Positions 1 through 13,000 of a stretch of 64,000 nucleotides of DNA are shown here, piece by piece. Source of the stretch: Meghimatium bilineatum (lineage: Eukaryota; Mollusca; Gastropoda; Stylommatophora; Philomycidae); NCBI GenBank assembly GCA_034231615.1, contig CM067298.1:35656127-35720126 (forward strand), in the 5' to 3' direction. The notes under the pieces are model-generated. The model had not been told where the DNA came from and did no database searches. It worked only from the letters and a program-made list of their open reading frames with translations. Numbering within the stretch: the stretch's first letter is position 1; each line of letters opens with the position of its first letter. The position numbers and the translations under genes were made by a program.

Positions 1-714
1 CGACAGTGTTAGTACACCTAAATGATAGTCCAACACAGATAATGCCACTGCCTGCATCATCTTAAAAAGGGTTCGTTGCAGCATCTCTGCAGATGCCATG
101 ATTTTTACTGCACTGACACCCTTCCTAGCTTTCTGAATGACATTTTCCACATGTTTTGCAAAAATTTCTTCCATCTGAAGTGATGCCTAGATATTTCATA
201 GTCTGCTCCCTGCCAATGTTGATGCCCATGCAAGTGGCTGCTGGCACTGTGTCAGTGACTATGTTGTTGTTCAGCAAGAACTGGACGATCTTTGCCTTGA
301 TGGTTATAATGACTGCCTTGTAGTCTGTGCACCAGAGCAACAAATATTCTAGATCACTTTGAACGCTATCAATTATGTCTCTTCTGTTTCTGCCGTGTTT
401 GCACAGCAAGAGGTTGTCCGCATGTGTTAGTATCCTACTGGGTTGAACCATATGAAGCTGCATTATTTTGCATGTGTAGACATTAAAGAGTACACATGAT
501 AGTGACGATCCTTGTGGCAATCCCATTACTATAGTTCTGATGTCCAGGATCCCAATCTCAGAACAACAGGTCTGGATAATAGCACCATTGCTATCCATCG
601 AATTATCCACAAGTCGATGCAGAGTTCACTTTGCAAATGTATCAGCTGACCGAAGCTGACTCTGTTGTATGGATCTTCTAGATGCAAAAAGCCATCATGA
701 AGAATATGCTGCAA
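1..714 (-). mobile_element. RNase H-clade non-LTR retrotransposon fragment (reverse transcriptase palm)
   Basis: Read on the minus strand this is the reverse transcriptase (RT) palm and start of the thumb of a LINE. Motifs seen are LPQGSSLSCVLFNVYT, HADNLLLCKHG in place of the catalytic YADD block, and TMKYLGI. At least one frameshift separates the fingers part (529-714) from the palm (125-610). The same family recurs at 47415-49260, where the sequence aligns closely and YADD is intact. The element continues past the left edge of the window. Loss of the YADD tyrosine and second aspartate together with the frameshift makes this a dead copy. Confidence 0.88.
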
Positions 715-1000
715 TTATTTTTCATTTCTAAATTTAAAGATTAAGTATATCAGCTTTAATTACAATCTTGTTCTAGGAAATAAATAAATAAATAATCTTG
801 TGTGGAAGTAAACTAGCAAATTGGTTTTTTTAACTAGTTGGCCTTGCTGATGTAAGATAATTAGTCTAAATATAGACAATAAAATAATATTATCTCCATT
901 CCATAACTGGCAATATTTAAATAATGGTTGAGCAATCTGCCGACTACAATAGAAGAATTATCTTTCTATTTTAATGAATGTTTATGACATTGTTCTACAG

Positions 1001-1091
1001 AAACTCTGCCCTCTGTTTCATCTGAAGTTCCACGAGTCAGTGCGCAGGCTCACAAACATCGCTCACATTTGAAACATACATTGGAGTTACG
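1001..1091 (+). CDS. Host gene exon a
   Basis: The acceptor is ttgttctacag and the donor is gtgaga. Two leading bases complete a codon begun upstream, then 29 codons follow and two bases (CG) are carried to the next exon. The peptide begins [15 protein letters not shown] and continues with a His/Lys/Arg-rich run. It joins exon b as an Arg codon. Confidence 0.8.
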
Positions 1092-4000
1092 GTGAGAAAT
1101 TAGGATTGAGAGTATGTTTCGTTAACACAATAACATTTTAAGAGTACCCACAGAGTGTGAAAATTGAAAATGGGGAAAAGAAACTCTCAATAATTATTAT
1201 AGAGGATTTATTTTTAATTGGCCTTTGTGGGTAGATTTCTCAAAGAAAAATAATAATGCAGCAAACAGTTTGAACCTGGTTTGCTCAGATGGCACCTACT
1301 TATTAACAACTTGAGGAAAACGTGTTAACTCAAATTGCAAGGCAAGTAAGTGCCATCTGAACGGACCAGTTCAAATCCCATTTACTGCATTAAGATTGTT
1401 CTTTAATAATAAACCCTGGATGCTTTAATATTATATTCTTCATTTACCCATCTGAGATGAAATAAAACTAGACTTTTTTGGAGTTTAACCTGCACTGAGC
1501 CAAATACAAATTACGTAACTGTACGCCAGATTCTTTTATGATAATTTTGCAGTCTAAAATGACAGACGAACTTGTTCCTGTCCAAATACCTGAAATGTTC
1601 TTCCAGAATGCTGCTACATGATATTTATAATGTTATTTCATACCCAAACTAACGTGTTCATAAATATCTTGTGAAAATAAATAAAACATGTTAATATCGT
1701 CTGTTTATTTTATAAAATTAAATAAAACACTTAGATGTTACTTACTTTCCTGTACTAATTTTCTCTAGACCTAAGAAATTATTTTGTCTGACACACAGCG
1801 TGATTCCGAGTTATAATCAATGCAGCGTGTCTAAAACCTAACGTGGACAATGTCATTTCATAATCAAACTAATGTGTTAATAAACATCTTCTTTGAAAAT
1901 AAATGTAATTCCCAACAATTCCTAGTAATTAGAAAAACAATCCATTATAATTTTTCTCTAAAAATGGCTTCCATTACAACTAGATTGCATTGACTTTGAC
2001 TACACGTTTAAAATTTCTTGGATCCGCCATCTGCTTTGTGCACGAACTTTCCGAGAGAGGATGTTAAATGTCTTAGCACTGGTGACACTCTTTTACCCAG
2101 AAAAGTCCACCAAATTATAACTTTTTATTACAGTTACAAAATTGTTTAACTACGGTCCCAATTATGTGACCACGACATTGAGTGGAAGACACCTGGAAGT
2201 GATTCTTTATTTGCGCTGATGGTATAGTACATGTTAAAAAGCAGTGATGATTGCTATAACCAGTCCAGGGTATGCTTGCTACTTGATGATGATGATGATC
2301 TTTCTGAGCAAATGAATATTTCTTAAAATTGTCTCAGTATTATAGAAATCGTTGTCAGAACTGTGTTATGGCCTAATTACAGTTATGTTCAGCTTGAAAT
2401 GACTATTATTCGAGAAAACCTAAATTACTTGTGAGTTTAAAATAAATCTAAACCAGAGGTGGACAACCCTTTTTTAATTTGGCGAGCCGTATTAAGCTTG
2501 TCTTTAATAGTATGGGGCTCCAAGAATTGCTCTTTTAGCTTGGGGGCAGAACATATAGTAATTTTAGATATCAGCATTGTAGACCAGAAAAATGACTTGG
2601 CTGGCCAGATTTAACCTGCTATTCATATTTTGTCCCCAACCCTTATCTACACTAATTCTTGACTGCTACTAACACAATCATCATTTCATATTATCATTTA
2701 GCTCTAGTTTCTAATATATTTGTTTCTAATATATAATATAACATTACTTTTGTTGTAATTCATTACTGTTATATGTTAGTGGAGAAATTTCGTTGAAAAA
2801 TACTTGCCACATAGTGAACAGGTTGACTTTGTTAAATCTTCATAATAAAATACTACTCAAACTATTTGACATATTGTTAGTAAGTGAATGAAAAAAAAGC
2901 ATTTTTAAGTCTTAACTCACACAAACATTTTTATTAGGTCTTAAACATTCTTGTCCTAGTCATGATACATTATCAGACCTGCCCACAGGACAAAGTTCAG
3001 TTTTCTCCTGGTGTTGATGAGATCTCATTAAAAAAAGTCTAGCCCCCCCTCTCCTCCTTGGTTGTAGCGAATTGGAGAAATAGTGTGATGATAAACAAAT
3101 TTTATTGCTTATTTTACTAGTGTTCTGATTCATAGTTGGTATACTGAGTTTTTAGCAGATTGGGTTGTATTTTGCATATTGGGTTGTATTTTGCATAGGC
3201 TGTATCTATGATCGCCACAATGTTTATGTGCCAAGGTTTTCTTTCCTGTGGCCACAGCTTATAGTTAGTAATTCTTGCTTGCTTCATATTTATGCCAATT
3301 TGATTGGAAGTATCAGTGCCATACCTGTCTTGCTGGTAGAACATCCTCATTTTTTCTGCAAGTTCTCATCCTCCAATATATAGCTGGCTTAGATCACAGC
3401 TGACAATGTTTCTTAACCTTTTGACTCTGCAGTTGCAATATTGCGCCTATGAGCACAGGCCCCATTGTGCCTGCGGGCGCTATCCCGCTACATACGACAT
3501 CGCCCGAGCACGGAACTTCACGAAGTAATGATCCCGTGACGTATAAAACCCGCCAAACGAAGTTAGGAATACGTCACAGTTTAAAGGTCAAATTCCTTTA
3601 CTCATCACGATTGCAAGAAGAGAGAAAACCGGCTGGTTTTGTCAATGAATTTCTAGAGCGACGGCCATTTTGTAGCCATATTTTACTATCAAATTGAGTA
3701 CCGCGTGGCATGGCTAAGTGATCGTGACTACATGTTTTAATTGTTTAATATGTTGTTATTTGATAAGAATGTTTGTGTAGTCGTTCAAAAATTAAAAAAT
3801 AATATGTATCAGGGGTGCCACGTGAGTGCATAGACAATAATTACGCTGCGTGTTTGCCTAGGCCTAGTGTTGACCGGACGGACGTTATATGCGATTTCTT
3901 CACGTTTTATTAGTTTTTTTAGTTCATAAAATACAATCCCAAGGATTGGACACATGTCTACACAGATGGATCGGCAGAAGGAGCAGTAAGGAATGGAGGA

Positions 4001-7000
4001 GGTGGAATTTTTATAAGACTCAAAGATGGGAAGACAATATCAAAAGCTTTTCCAACCGGGAAATACTCCTCTAATTTTAGAGCAGAAGTAGTTGCACTCC
4101 ATCAAGCACTGAAAGCCTTCATTGAATCAGGACTGCCAAGACCAAATAAGATAGCCATATTCACAGATTGCAGATCCCTACTGGAATCAATCCAGAGCAA
4201 CAGAAACAAAAGCCTTCTGTACAACATCAGAAATGAGCTAAGACAGATCCAAAAATCAACAGCTATTGCCCATCAGTGGATACTATCACACTGTGGAATC
4301 ATGGGAAATGAGAAAGCGGATGCTCTGTCAAAGGCAGGAAGCGAAATGGAGCAACACAGACACCCACTGTCTTAAGGAGAAGTAAAAACAATAATCCGCA
4401 ACACATACACAGCAAAGTGGAAGAAAGAAATGGAAGGGGAATACGAACATGATGCAACACATCTCCTCCAGAGATATCAACAGACCACAATATTTCACCT
4501 CAGAACAGGCCACTGCAGACTGTTGGGTCACCTTTATCGATTAAGGATCTCATACACAGATGAATGTCCATGTGGATCCGGAACCCAGACTCCAGAACAC
4601 ATACTTCAGGACTGCCCAACATACAAAGAGCAGAGACAGCAGACCTGGCCAGAGGATACAGACTTGAGGCAAAAGCTATGGGGCAGCCGCTCTGACCTGG
4701 AGAAGACAGTGGACTTCGTCTTGACGACAGGTCTGACAGTATAGCATGACCACATGCTGAACGCCGAAGAATTAGTATTTTTAGTTCATATTATATTAGT
4801 TTTGATATAAAACAATATATATACAATAAGTATAGGTATTTATGAGGATTTTATCAATGTTTCCACACATTGCTCAGTATTAGGGTCGTCAAGATTTGTT
4901 ATATGTGCGATTTGAAAATGGTGTTTTGCGATTTTTTCCTCTAATTTTCAACTTCACAACTTTCTTACAACTGTCATATCATACATACAACAAAAACATG
5001 ACTATATTCACTATTCACTCCTTTAATTAGATATGCAAAAATTATTTTGATATCTTTTATAACAAAAAAGTTATCACGTTTTCAAAACACCCGCCACCAA
5101 TAACGCAAAATTCCCAAAAAAGTCTTCATTCCCAAGAGGATGTTTCTGAATTTTTAATTCAGAGCCCTAAAGGTTAAGATGATCCTACTATCAGACTATC
5201 ATGTCTGCATTCTCATTAACTTATGAGCATGATCAGAAAAATACAAGAGGGCTGTGTTCATTAAACAGTGGCTTGAGGCTGTGGGAAAGTCAAATTTGAA
5301 AAGTCACATTCATTTGGTTGTTCAGGGCAGTGAAAGAGCAGATAAACTGAGATGAGTTCTTCAACTGTATCGAGTGGTAGAGCAATGGATCAGACACACT
5401 GAATCCTTACAAGAAACAACACACACAAATAAAGAAGATTCCTTATACATTGAGAGCTGAGCTTGAAATTTGGTATTGCCAGAAATTAACAGAGAGCTGG
5501 AACTGTCAGCCTTTATGAACTTGCCATCTACAATGATAAAGATTTGCGACTAACTACTATCAACCACTTGTAGATGCTGTGAATGCCCCGCTGATTTCTT
5601 TAACTATTTTTTTCAAGCTATCTGATGGTAAAGACCCATGCACACTATGGTTGACAGATGACCAACGGATCTGTGTCATCAACATATTTGCAAATGATTA
5701 CCCTGATGTCAGCAGCCACATTCACAATATTACACTCCTTGCACTCTACTAAGTGTAATGATGGTCTTGAAAGACCATTGGAACAGGTATCCATTCCTCA
5801 CCTAGATTATTTCCTTCTGTTGCACAAATCTGTCTTAAAGTATCCTCAGCCTGCCCCGTCCACAATTTCCTTTTGTACCTTCTCCGCGTAACACTGCATG
5901 ACTGCGTCGAAACTCTCTCTAGGGTATACATGGTCACACTCCATGTCAATCCTGTGAGGCATACTTAGAATTGAGATATTTGTTGATATTGTTTTTCATA
6001 TAACACTAATAAATAATACTATGTTTCAGGGAGAGAAATAGGACTCGCACATTGCCTAAAATTAGATCATATATTGCGTATCTGCAAACAAAACTTAACC
6101 ATCCGGAAGTATCTACAGCTTCCACTGACAAAAATACCAATGTAAGTTATTTATATGTTCAGGTGACATTTTAGAATGTAATTTTCTTGATGGATTCTCT
6201 TTAAACTCCTCGCAATACTGACTTTCTGCAGCCAAGGACATGTTCAAACACTGTAATGTCTCTTGGCTGCCCTTTTCCATGTGTACCAGAAACCACACCA
6301 CTCAATATCAATTTTTTTCATGCATTTATGTTTCTTTGTATGGCTAAAAGACATTAGTTTTCTTCAATGGTGCTGTCTAGGAGTCGCTGATCTTCCACTT
6401 TCAATGTTCATAATATATTACAACTTGATTTTTATTTGTAATGTCCATAACAATTCTCAATATATTTCTGTAGTATCTCATTTAAAAACAATAATTCTTT
6501 TTGCCACTGTTTTATTAATCATCCATGTTTCATAAATATAAATTGCTACTGGGAAAAGCTTGGTTTAATCAGATGTAATTTAGTTTTTGTTGCTGGTGCC
6601 TTGCCAAATACTTTTCATGTGGTCATTTTAATGTTCATATTGCACTCCTGTAAGTTATGGTAACTTTAATGTAGGGCATGTGACGTATTCTCTCCACAGC
6701 GTTGTCTTCCCAATGAACTTTCTGAACCCTTCTCTGTCTTGGGCCATGCAGCTTGAATTTTCAAATGACCTTAATAGATATACTATATACTATATGCTCA
6801 GTACCATTCTGCATTCTCCCATTGAAGTCATACTCTGAAGATACATTGATATTCTTCTGCATTAATTCTCAAAATCTTGCAAATTAGCAAGATGTTTCCA
6901 GGAGAACTGAATGTGTTATAGTTCACAGCTTTTCTGAGGTATCTGCACCTTTCAGTCTGGCACATCCAACTTCTGCATGGTTTTTGGGTTACTTTGACTA

Positions 7001-10000
7001 TATGGGATAGTACAGCCAACTCCACTCCATAACCTCCTTAGTTGCCTCATACAATTTTGATTTATGATTGATCTGTTTAATATCTAAAAGTAAAGTAGAT
7101 CCCATGGCAGCAACCTGCCATCGGGAATGAAGATAACTCTTCATGTACTAAGTCACAGCAACTGTTGGATGGGCCAGTTCCCTTCCTTGCTGTCTTTATC
7201 TCGCCTAACTCATGTGTCAGGTACTCATTTACAACTGAGTAGATTGGAGGAGTCATGTCAAGCAAGACATCACAACCCAGAATTTGTTGTTGTTGTCCGT
7301 GCGTGGTTTCGAACATGGCACGCTGTGACCCGGTATAGCAAGCAAGCTCACTATCAACTAGGCTACAGCTCTCTCTATTTAATATCGAGGCATCAAATAA
7401 AGTAATTCTTCTTCTGCATCCATTCGCAAACTCCTGCGGATTAATAGAATGTAGTCCTGAGAACTATGCGTTATGTCATGGTTTACAACTTAACTTCGAT
7501 ATCTGTGCCTTTCGGCTTGACACATCTGACTTCAGCATGGCTTCTGGGTCACTTGACACTACAGGATGGGGCAACCAACTCCATCTTAAAGCCTCTTATG
7601 ACATACATGGAAGTAAATAGTGTTGCTATTCTTTACTCCCCTTTCGGGCCAGGCAGCATGTGAGCGAGTAAAGTAATTCTTCTTTCATTTACCTGGAATG
7701 TACCTATATCTGAAGTTTTGTCTTTACTGTGAACTAACTTGACTGTATTTCATAACTTATACGGAGGTTCATAAAGTCTAACGTGCCCATACATATGGCT
7801 GGGTTATCAATTTTGGACTTTGTATACATGTGGCTGAAAAGTGTGTTGTCTTGTTCTGGGGCGCAGAATGATAACTTATGTTATGTTAAAGTAAATGTAC
7901 TGAGTTAAAATATACACATACCTCAGCTTTCCTATAATCTAGTAACAAAACATATTCATGCTCAGATAATTCAAATCAAAAGGACAAATCTAAGTGGCTT
8001 TACAAGAGAGAACACAAGAATATTAAAATAGCCAAGCAACAATGACTGGTCATAATTCTGATGAATGTTTAGTTAGTTAGTGAGTTATTCCTCTAGGGCC
8101 AAAGACAGCACTTAGGGCGAATGTCATAGATTTCCATGTAACTCGTTTCATTGCAGTTTGCTTTAGATCTTCATTGTTTCTGATACCAATGGTGAAACAT
8201 TCTTTTGTAATAATTCTGATGAATGTTTAAGCTTTGTTTATTTATACTAATCTGCTATTAACTCTCATTCAGCGGCTTGGACTTACTTTAACAGCTCCTA
8301 CTCCACCATCGACAGATGTATCTAGAAATTCAAATAATGTGGGAGACACCCCACGAGGGCCAGTAGCAGGATCAGTTGTTCATGGTGGTATGTAGTATTG
8401 ATAAAATATTCTACTGACACTGATATTATAACATTGATGGTGAAGGGCGGAGGGGGTTATAGTATTAGTATTAAGCTGCAAGTGTGTTTAACTGATTCTT
8501 CTTCTTCTTCAGCGTTCATTCTTAAACTCCTGCTGAATTCTCTTGTAGCAGGACCATTGTCCTACTAGATTTCCAGCAGGATGTAGTCCAGAGAATGGAA
8601 ATGCGTTGTGTCACCGTTTTATTTGCGCCAATGGCCCGACACATCCGTCTTCGGCGGATAACTGATTCAGTATGTAATTAATTTAGAGTTTGGAAGGAAT
8701 TAATTTTTAGCACCAAAAATGTTGCACATGTCTCACTTGAAACTTTGTGAACTTTTAGTTTTCCACAAGATCTCAATAAACTCCAATGGCATTAATAAAT
8801 TATTTGAGTTAACTTTACAATAAACCAGCAGAAACCCATTTCACGACCACTGACCATTCAAGTGCCATTAGCGCGATTCAAGGGTGATAAGCAAGAAATT
8901 CTTAGAGACAAGAACCATATTATCATATTTTCAAATAAGAAAAATAAAATGTATTGTCACAACATAAACGTATAGATATGGTAATTAAAATATATATACC
9001 TATTAAATACATTTACTACTTTTTCTTCTTCAGCACTCATTCTACTCCCGCTGGATGTCTCTTCTAACAGGACAATAGTCCTACTAGATTTTCAGCAGGA
9101 TGTAGTCCAGAGAATGGAAATGCATTGTGTGCGCCATTTTATTTATGCCAATGTCCAACACATCTGTCTTCGGCTGTATTTAATACTTGATCTTTATTAT
9201 ATTGCATCGTGGTGGCTACCAACTGAATATTAATAATAATAGAATAATTTCCAACAGCGATATAATGCATTATAACTATAACTATACAGAACAAGTCAGT
9301 GCATGTTGCAAAACATTCTTCTTCTTCTGCGTTCGTTCTCAAACTCCTGCAGATCAGCAGGATGTAGTCCGGAGAACGGAATGCGTTGTGTCATGGTTTA
9401 CAGCATTGCTGTGATATCTGCGCCTTTCGGCCTGACACATCCGACTTCAGCATGACTTTGGGTCACTGACCCTATATGGGAGGGTGCAATCAACTCTGTC
9501 CCATAACCTCCTTAGTCGCCTCATACGACATGCATGGAAGGTAAACAGTGTTGCTATTCTTTGCTCCCCTTTCGGGCCTCGACAACACACGGGGGACAAA
9601 ACATTATTTGCTTACAATCAAAATGTGTTCAATGTATAATTTCAATCATATTATAATAAGTGAAAGTAGATCTACTAATAAATGATTGAGTTCAATCCCA
9701 TATTGATGGCCTACCTATTTCTGATTATTTCCATTGGCTCTTTGGTTATTTATTAATTAATTTAAGTATTGATTTATTTAGGATGGTTGTATAAGTGGGT
9801 TAGGATAATTGAGCAGGTGGGAACAGAATGGGGTTGGGAAGGGTTAGTAGGCCTATGTGAAAAAAACAAATAATTTATAACCGTTGTCTGATAAATAGAG
9901 CCTGGGAAAAAAGAACACAGTTTATATGCTATATTTCATATCACATCCCACAAATAGCATAGGAAGGATACTAGAGGAAATAAAATCACGCAGCCTCCTC

Positions 10001-13000
10001 CCTAACTACATTTTGTTCCTAGCCATACAACCCTTCTCATACAATCTTACTAAATAAATTTATATTTAAATAAGTACCTGTCGTCTGATCTATAGAGCAA
10101 GGGAAATAATCAGAAATAGATAGGTGCTCAATATGGGATTAAACCAATGATTGCTACATTATTGTTAAATGGTTGGTTAGTAGTTTATTTAACAAATTTA
10201 TTTTGTAAAATATATGAACAAATTTGACACTATATATAGTAAATAAAGTAATGTGACTGCTGAATTAACATGAAAAATACATGATTTTACCTTACCTGTA
10301 TAGATATTTAAATGTGCACAGCAACAGTAATGCACAGAGAAAATAAATTTAGCAGTTTTTTGTTTGAAATACTACAAGCAATATTAATATAGTTGAAATT
10401 CATAACAATTGCCTGTGTAATATGTAGAAGAATTTTCAGTCGTTTCGCTTTACCAGTGTCCAGATCAAGATTCTCCTCCACACCAGGTAATTAAATCAGC
10501 GGCCAATCAGACTTTTGATGCTATAACTCCAGATGTTATTATGAGTGTGTCTGTCATTCCTTCTGGTGTTCTTACCCTACTAAGTAGTTTGAACATGAGA
10601 ACTCAAATATACTTCAAAATATACTTTTCGTGGATGGGGGAGGAATTATTGGCTAAGTTAGTAATTGCTATGACTTTCACTTCTGGCTTTCTTGCCAACT
10701 GAACTATTTGCTACCTTTTGATCTGTGAATCAGCAAGGTTTAATCAGCAAACATTCTCAAATTCCTGCTTGATCTTAGAAGCATAGTGGTCCATGGATGA
10801 TTGGTAAGGTTAGTAAATGCTATATCTTTCACTTCGTGTTAGCTGAACTGTTTGGCACCTGATCTATACAGATATAAAGTGATTCAAATTTGTGTTATTT
10901 TTATTTATTCATAAGGAAGCACACCTGATGCTCTGCTAAATGTCAGTAGCAAAATAGAAAGAGCTGTTCAGAGAGATATTGAGGCATCTCAGGTTTCAAA
11001 GGACGTACCTGCTTTGACAAGACTGATTAACATTCAGCACAGGTTTGTTTCTTATGTAATTATTTTTATGTTTTGCTTATTTATAAAAAATGTGGTCAAA
11101 ATAATGATGATGACAATGATAGATTCTACAGGAGTATGAGTTGTCTCTTTTGTTTTCTATGCAATGTGATCAAGTTTTACTTTCAGCTCCAGACTAGTGT
11201 TTTTCCGACACTATTTGATGGAGTTTTACAAAGTTTTTGCGTTTTATATTAATGTTTGACTCCATGTGGCTGTAAGGGACTGTGCCACTAGCTGGGCAGT
11301 CTTCTACAATGGAGGAAATATTGAAGTGATCTTCGTTCAGTCTAGACATTGGTCTTTAACATATTTGATCACAGCAGATATGACGATACTTTCTTTTGAT
11401 AAGCTGCTGCTCCACACAATTGTTCAAGCTCTTGCCTAGTGTGTCCAATAATATTTGCATAACAGAGTGATTAATTCAATATATTTGATGGTATTTTATC
11501 CTATTTATTGAATCTCACATGTTATAAGATAATCATTAAATTAATTGTATTTCTTCTTCTTCAGCGTTCATTCTCAAACTCCCACTGGATATCTTGTAGC
11601 AGGACCATGGTCCTAATAGATTTCCAGAAGGATGTAGTCCAGAGAATGGAAATGAATGTGTCGCCGTTTTATTTGCGCCAATAAAATATCCTTAGATATT
11701 ATATGTGATCAAGCATAAAACATTTTTTAAAGCAAACATTCTCAAACTTCCGCTAGATTTCTGTTGTCGAGGACAATAGTCTAAATAGATTTCAGCCAGG
11801 AAGGATTCAGAATACAGAGATGGTTTGTGTGGCCATTTAATTACATCCATGCTTAGTGATATATCACATCTAATATGCAAAATGTTTAACAGGTGTTGTT
11901 TTTTTAAGTAATCCGTCAGCATTTGTACAGTTAAACTTCTGCATTCACTCTCAAATCATCACATTTTGATCAGGGAGTGAGAAGTTCATTGTGCTACTGT
12001 TTAATTTGGGTGTGTGTTTACATTTCTATGTATGTTTAGGTTTGGTTTTATATATATGTTTATGTCTATATTTGGTTTCACATTCATTCCATGCGTTTTC
12101 TAATGTTGATTCTTCTTCTATCCTTCCTTCCCCAAACCCACTCACCCCACCACCACACAACCTCATCATTACTCATCTATCATTGTCATATGCCATTCTT
12201 GTTGGCGTAGGTGACCATGGTTCTCTGTTCACAGTATTGTTATCAGGATCGTTGTTTCCAAGCCTTGCTAGGTTGTCACATGAATATTTTCTCACGTCCC
12301 CATCTGTCTCTGTTCCCTTCAGTCGTGCCTGTTGTGACTATGTTCTTAAAACCTGCCTGTCTGATAGAGTGACAAAAGGGGTATTTTTCTTATCTTTTTC
12401 TTTTATTATTCTTGCACTCATCTATAGTGTCTCTAATTTCCCACTTTCGGTTTGTTTATAATGAATGCACGCATTTTCACCTTGACTAGATGCGTTGCCA
12501 TCCCTGCGCTATTATGGAGACGAGGGCTTGATGAAATATAGACATCTATTTATTTTTTTATTTTGTCGTTTTCTGTTGTTTGTCTCTTGAAAAAGGTTCA
12601 ATTTGAGCCGATACGTTGAGAATTGTCCTGTTTAGTTTTATTGTATGTTTTTTGTTTTTTTTTCTTAAAAATATATTTTTATTAATAGGCTAGGTAAGTG
12701 TTTTAGTAACCTTTTTACATCATTTTGCATTACTATTTGTTTAATTTGGGCCATGTAACCAAGTTCATCCGTTTTTGGCATATACAGTCAATCAAGGGAA
12801 AATGGTTGGGTGGTTGTTTGCTGATCCAGCGGTCCATGGGCTCATGCCCTTTGACCCAATGCCATTGTGTGATATATGCATGTGTTTGTGAGTTGTTGTT
12901 TTGTTCCATATAATGTGTTCCATTTATCTGGCCTTGGAGGGAGGAGCATTTTCCTGATGTCATCCAGCACTGGACATTCAAAAAGGTGGTGGTCAACAGT

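Larger units (their letters stand above)
3417..5173. mobile_element. TTAA-flanked (piggyBac-like) non-autonomous element containing a nested LINE
   Basis: Both ends abut TTAA (3413-3416 and 5174-5177). The left terminus reads CCTTTTGACTCTGCAG. The right terminus on the complement reads CCTTTAGGGCTCTGAATT, so the ends match over about 17 bp with one gap. The TTAA target site and CCTTT start are hallmarks of piggyBac. No transposase frame is present. The interior holds an independent LINE insertion at 3929-4770, so the unfilled element is about 0.9 kb. Related right ends occur near 27116 and 33940. Confidence 0.65.

Noticed and set aside
3449-3697. 82-codon ORF
   Set aside because: It lies in the non-coding left end of a TTAA-flanked element.
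11991-12461. 156-codon open frame rich in Leu, Phe, Ser and Pro, possibly membrane-like
   Set aside because: The start lies at a degenerate SINE end, composition follows a T/C-rich strand, and no splice or family signal supports it.
12480-12620. Possible Penelope-type hammerhead ribozyme (TTGATGAAAT, GATACGTTGAG)
   Set aside because: The conserved CTGATGA and GAAA cores and the helices could not be assembled.
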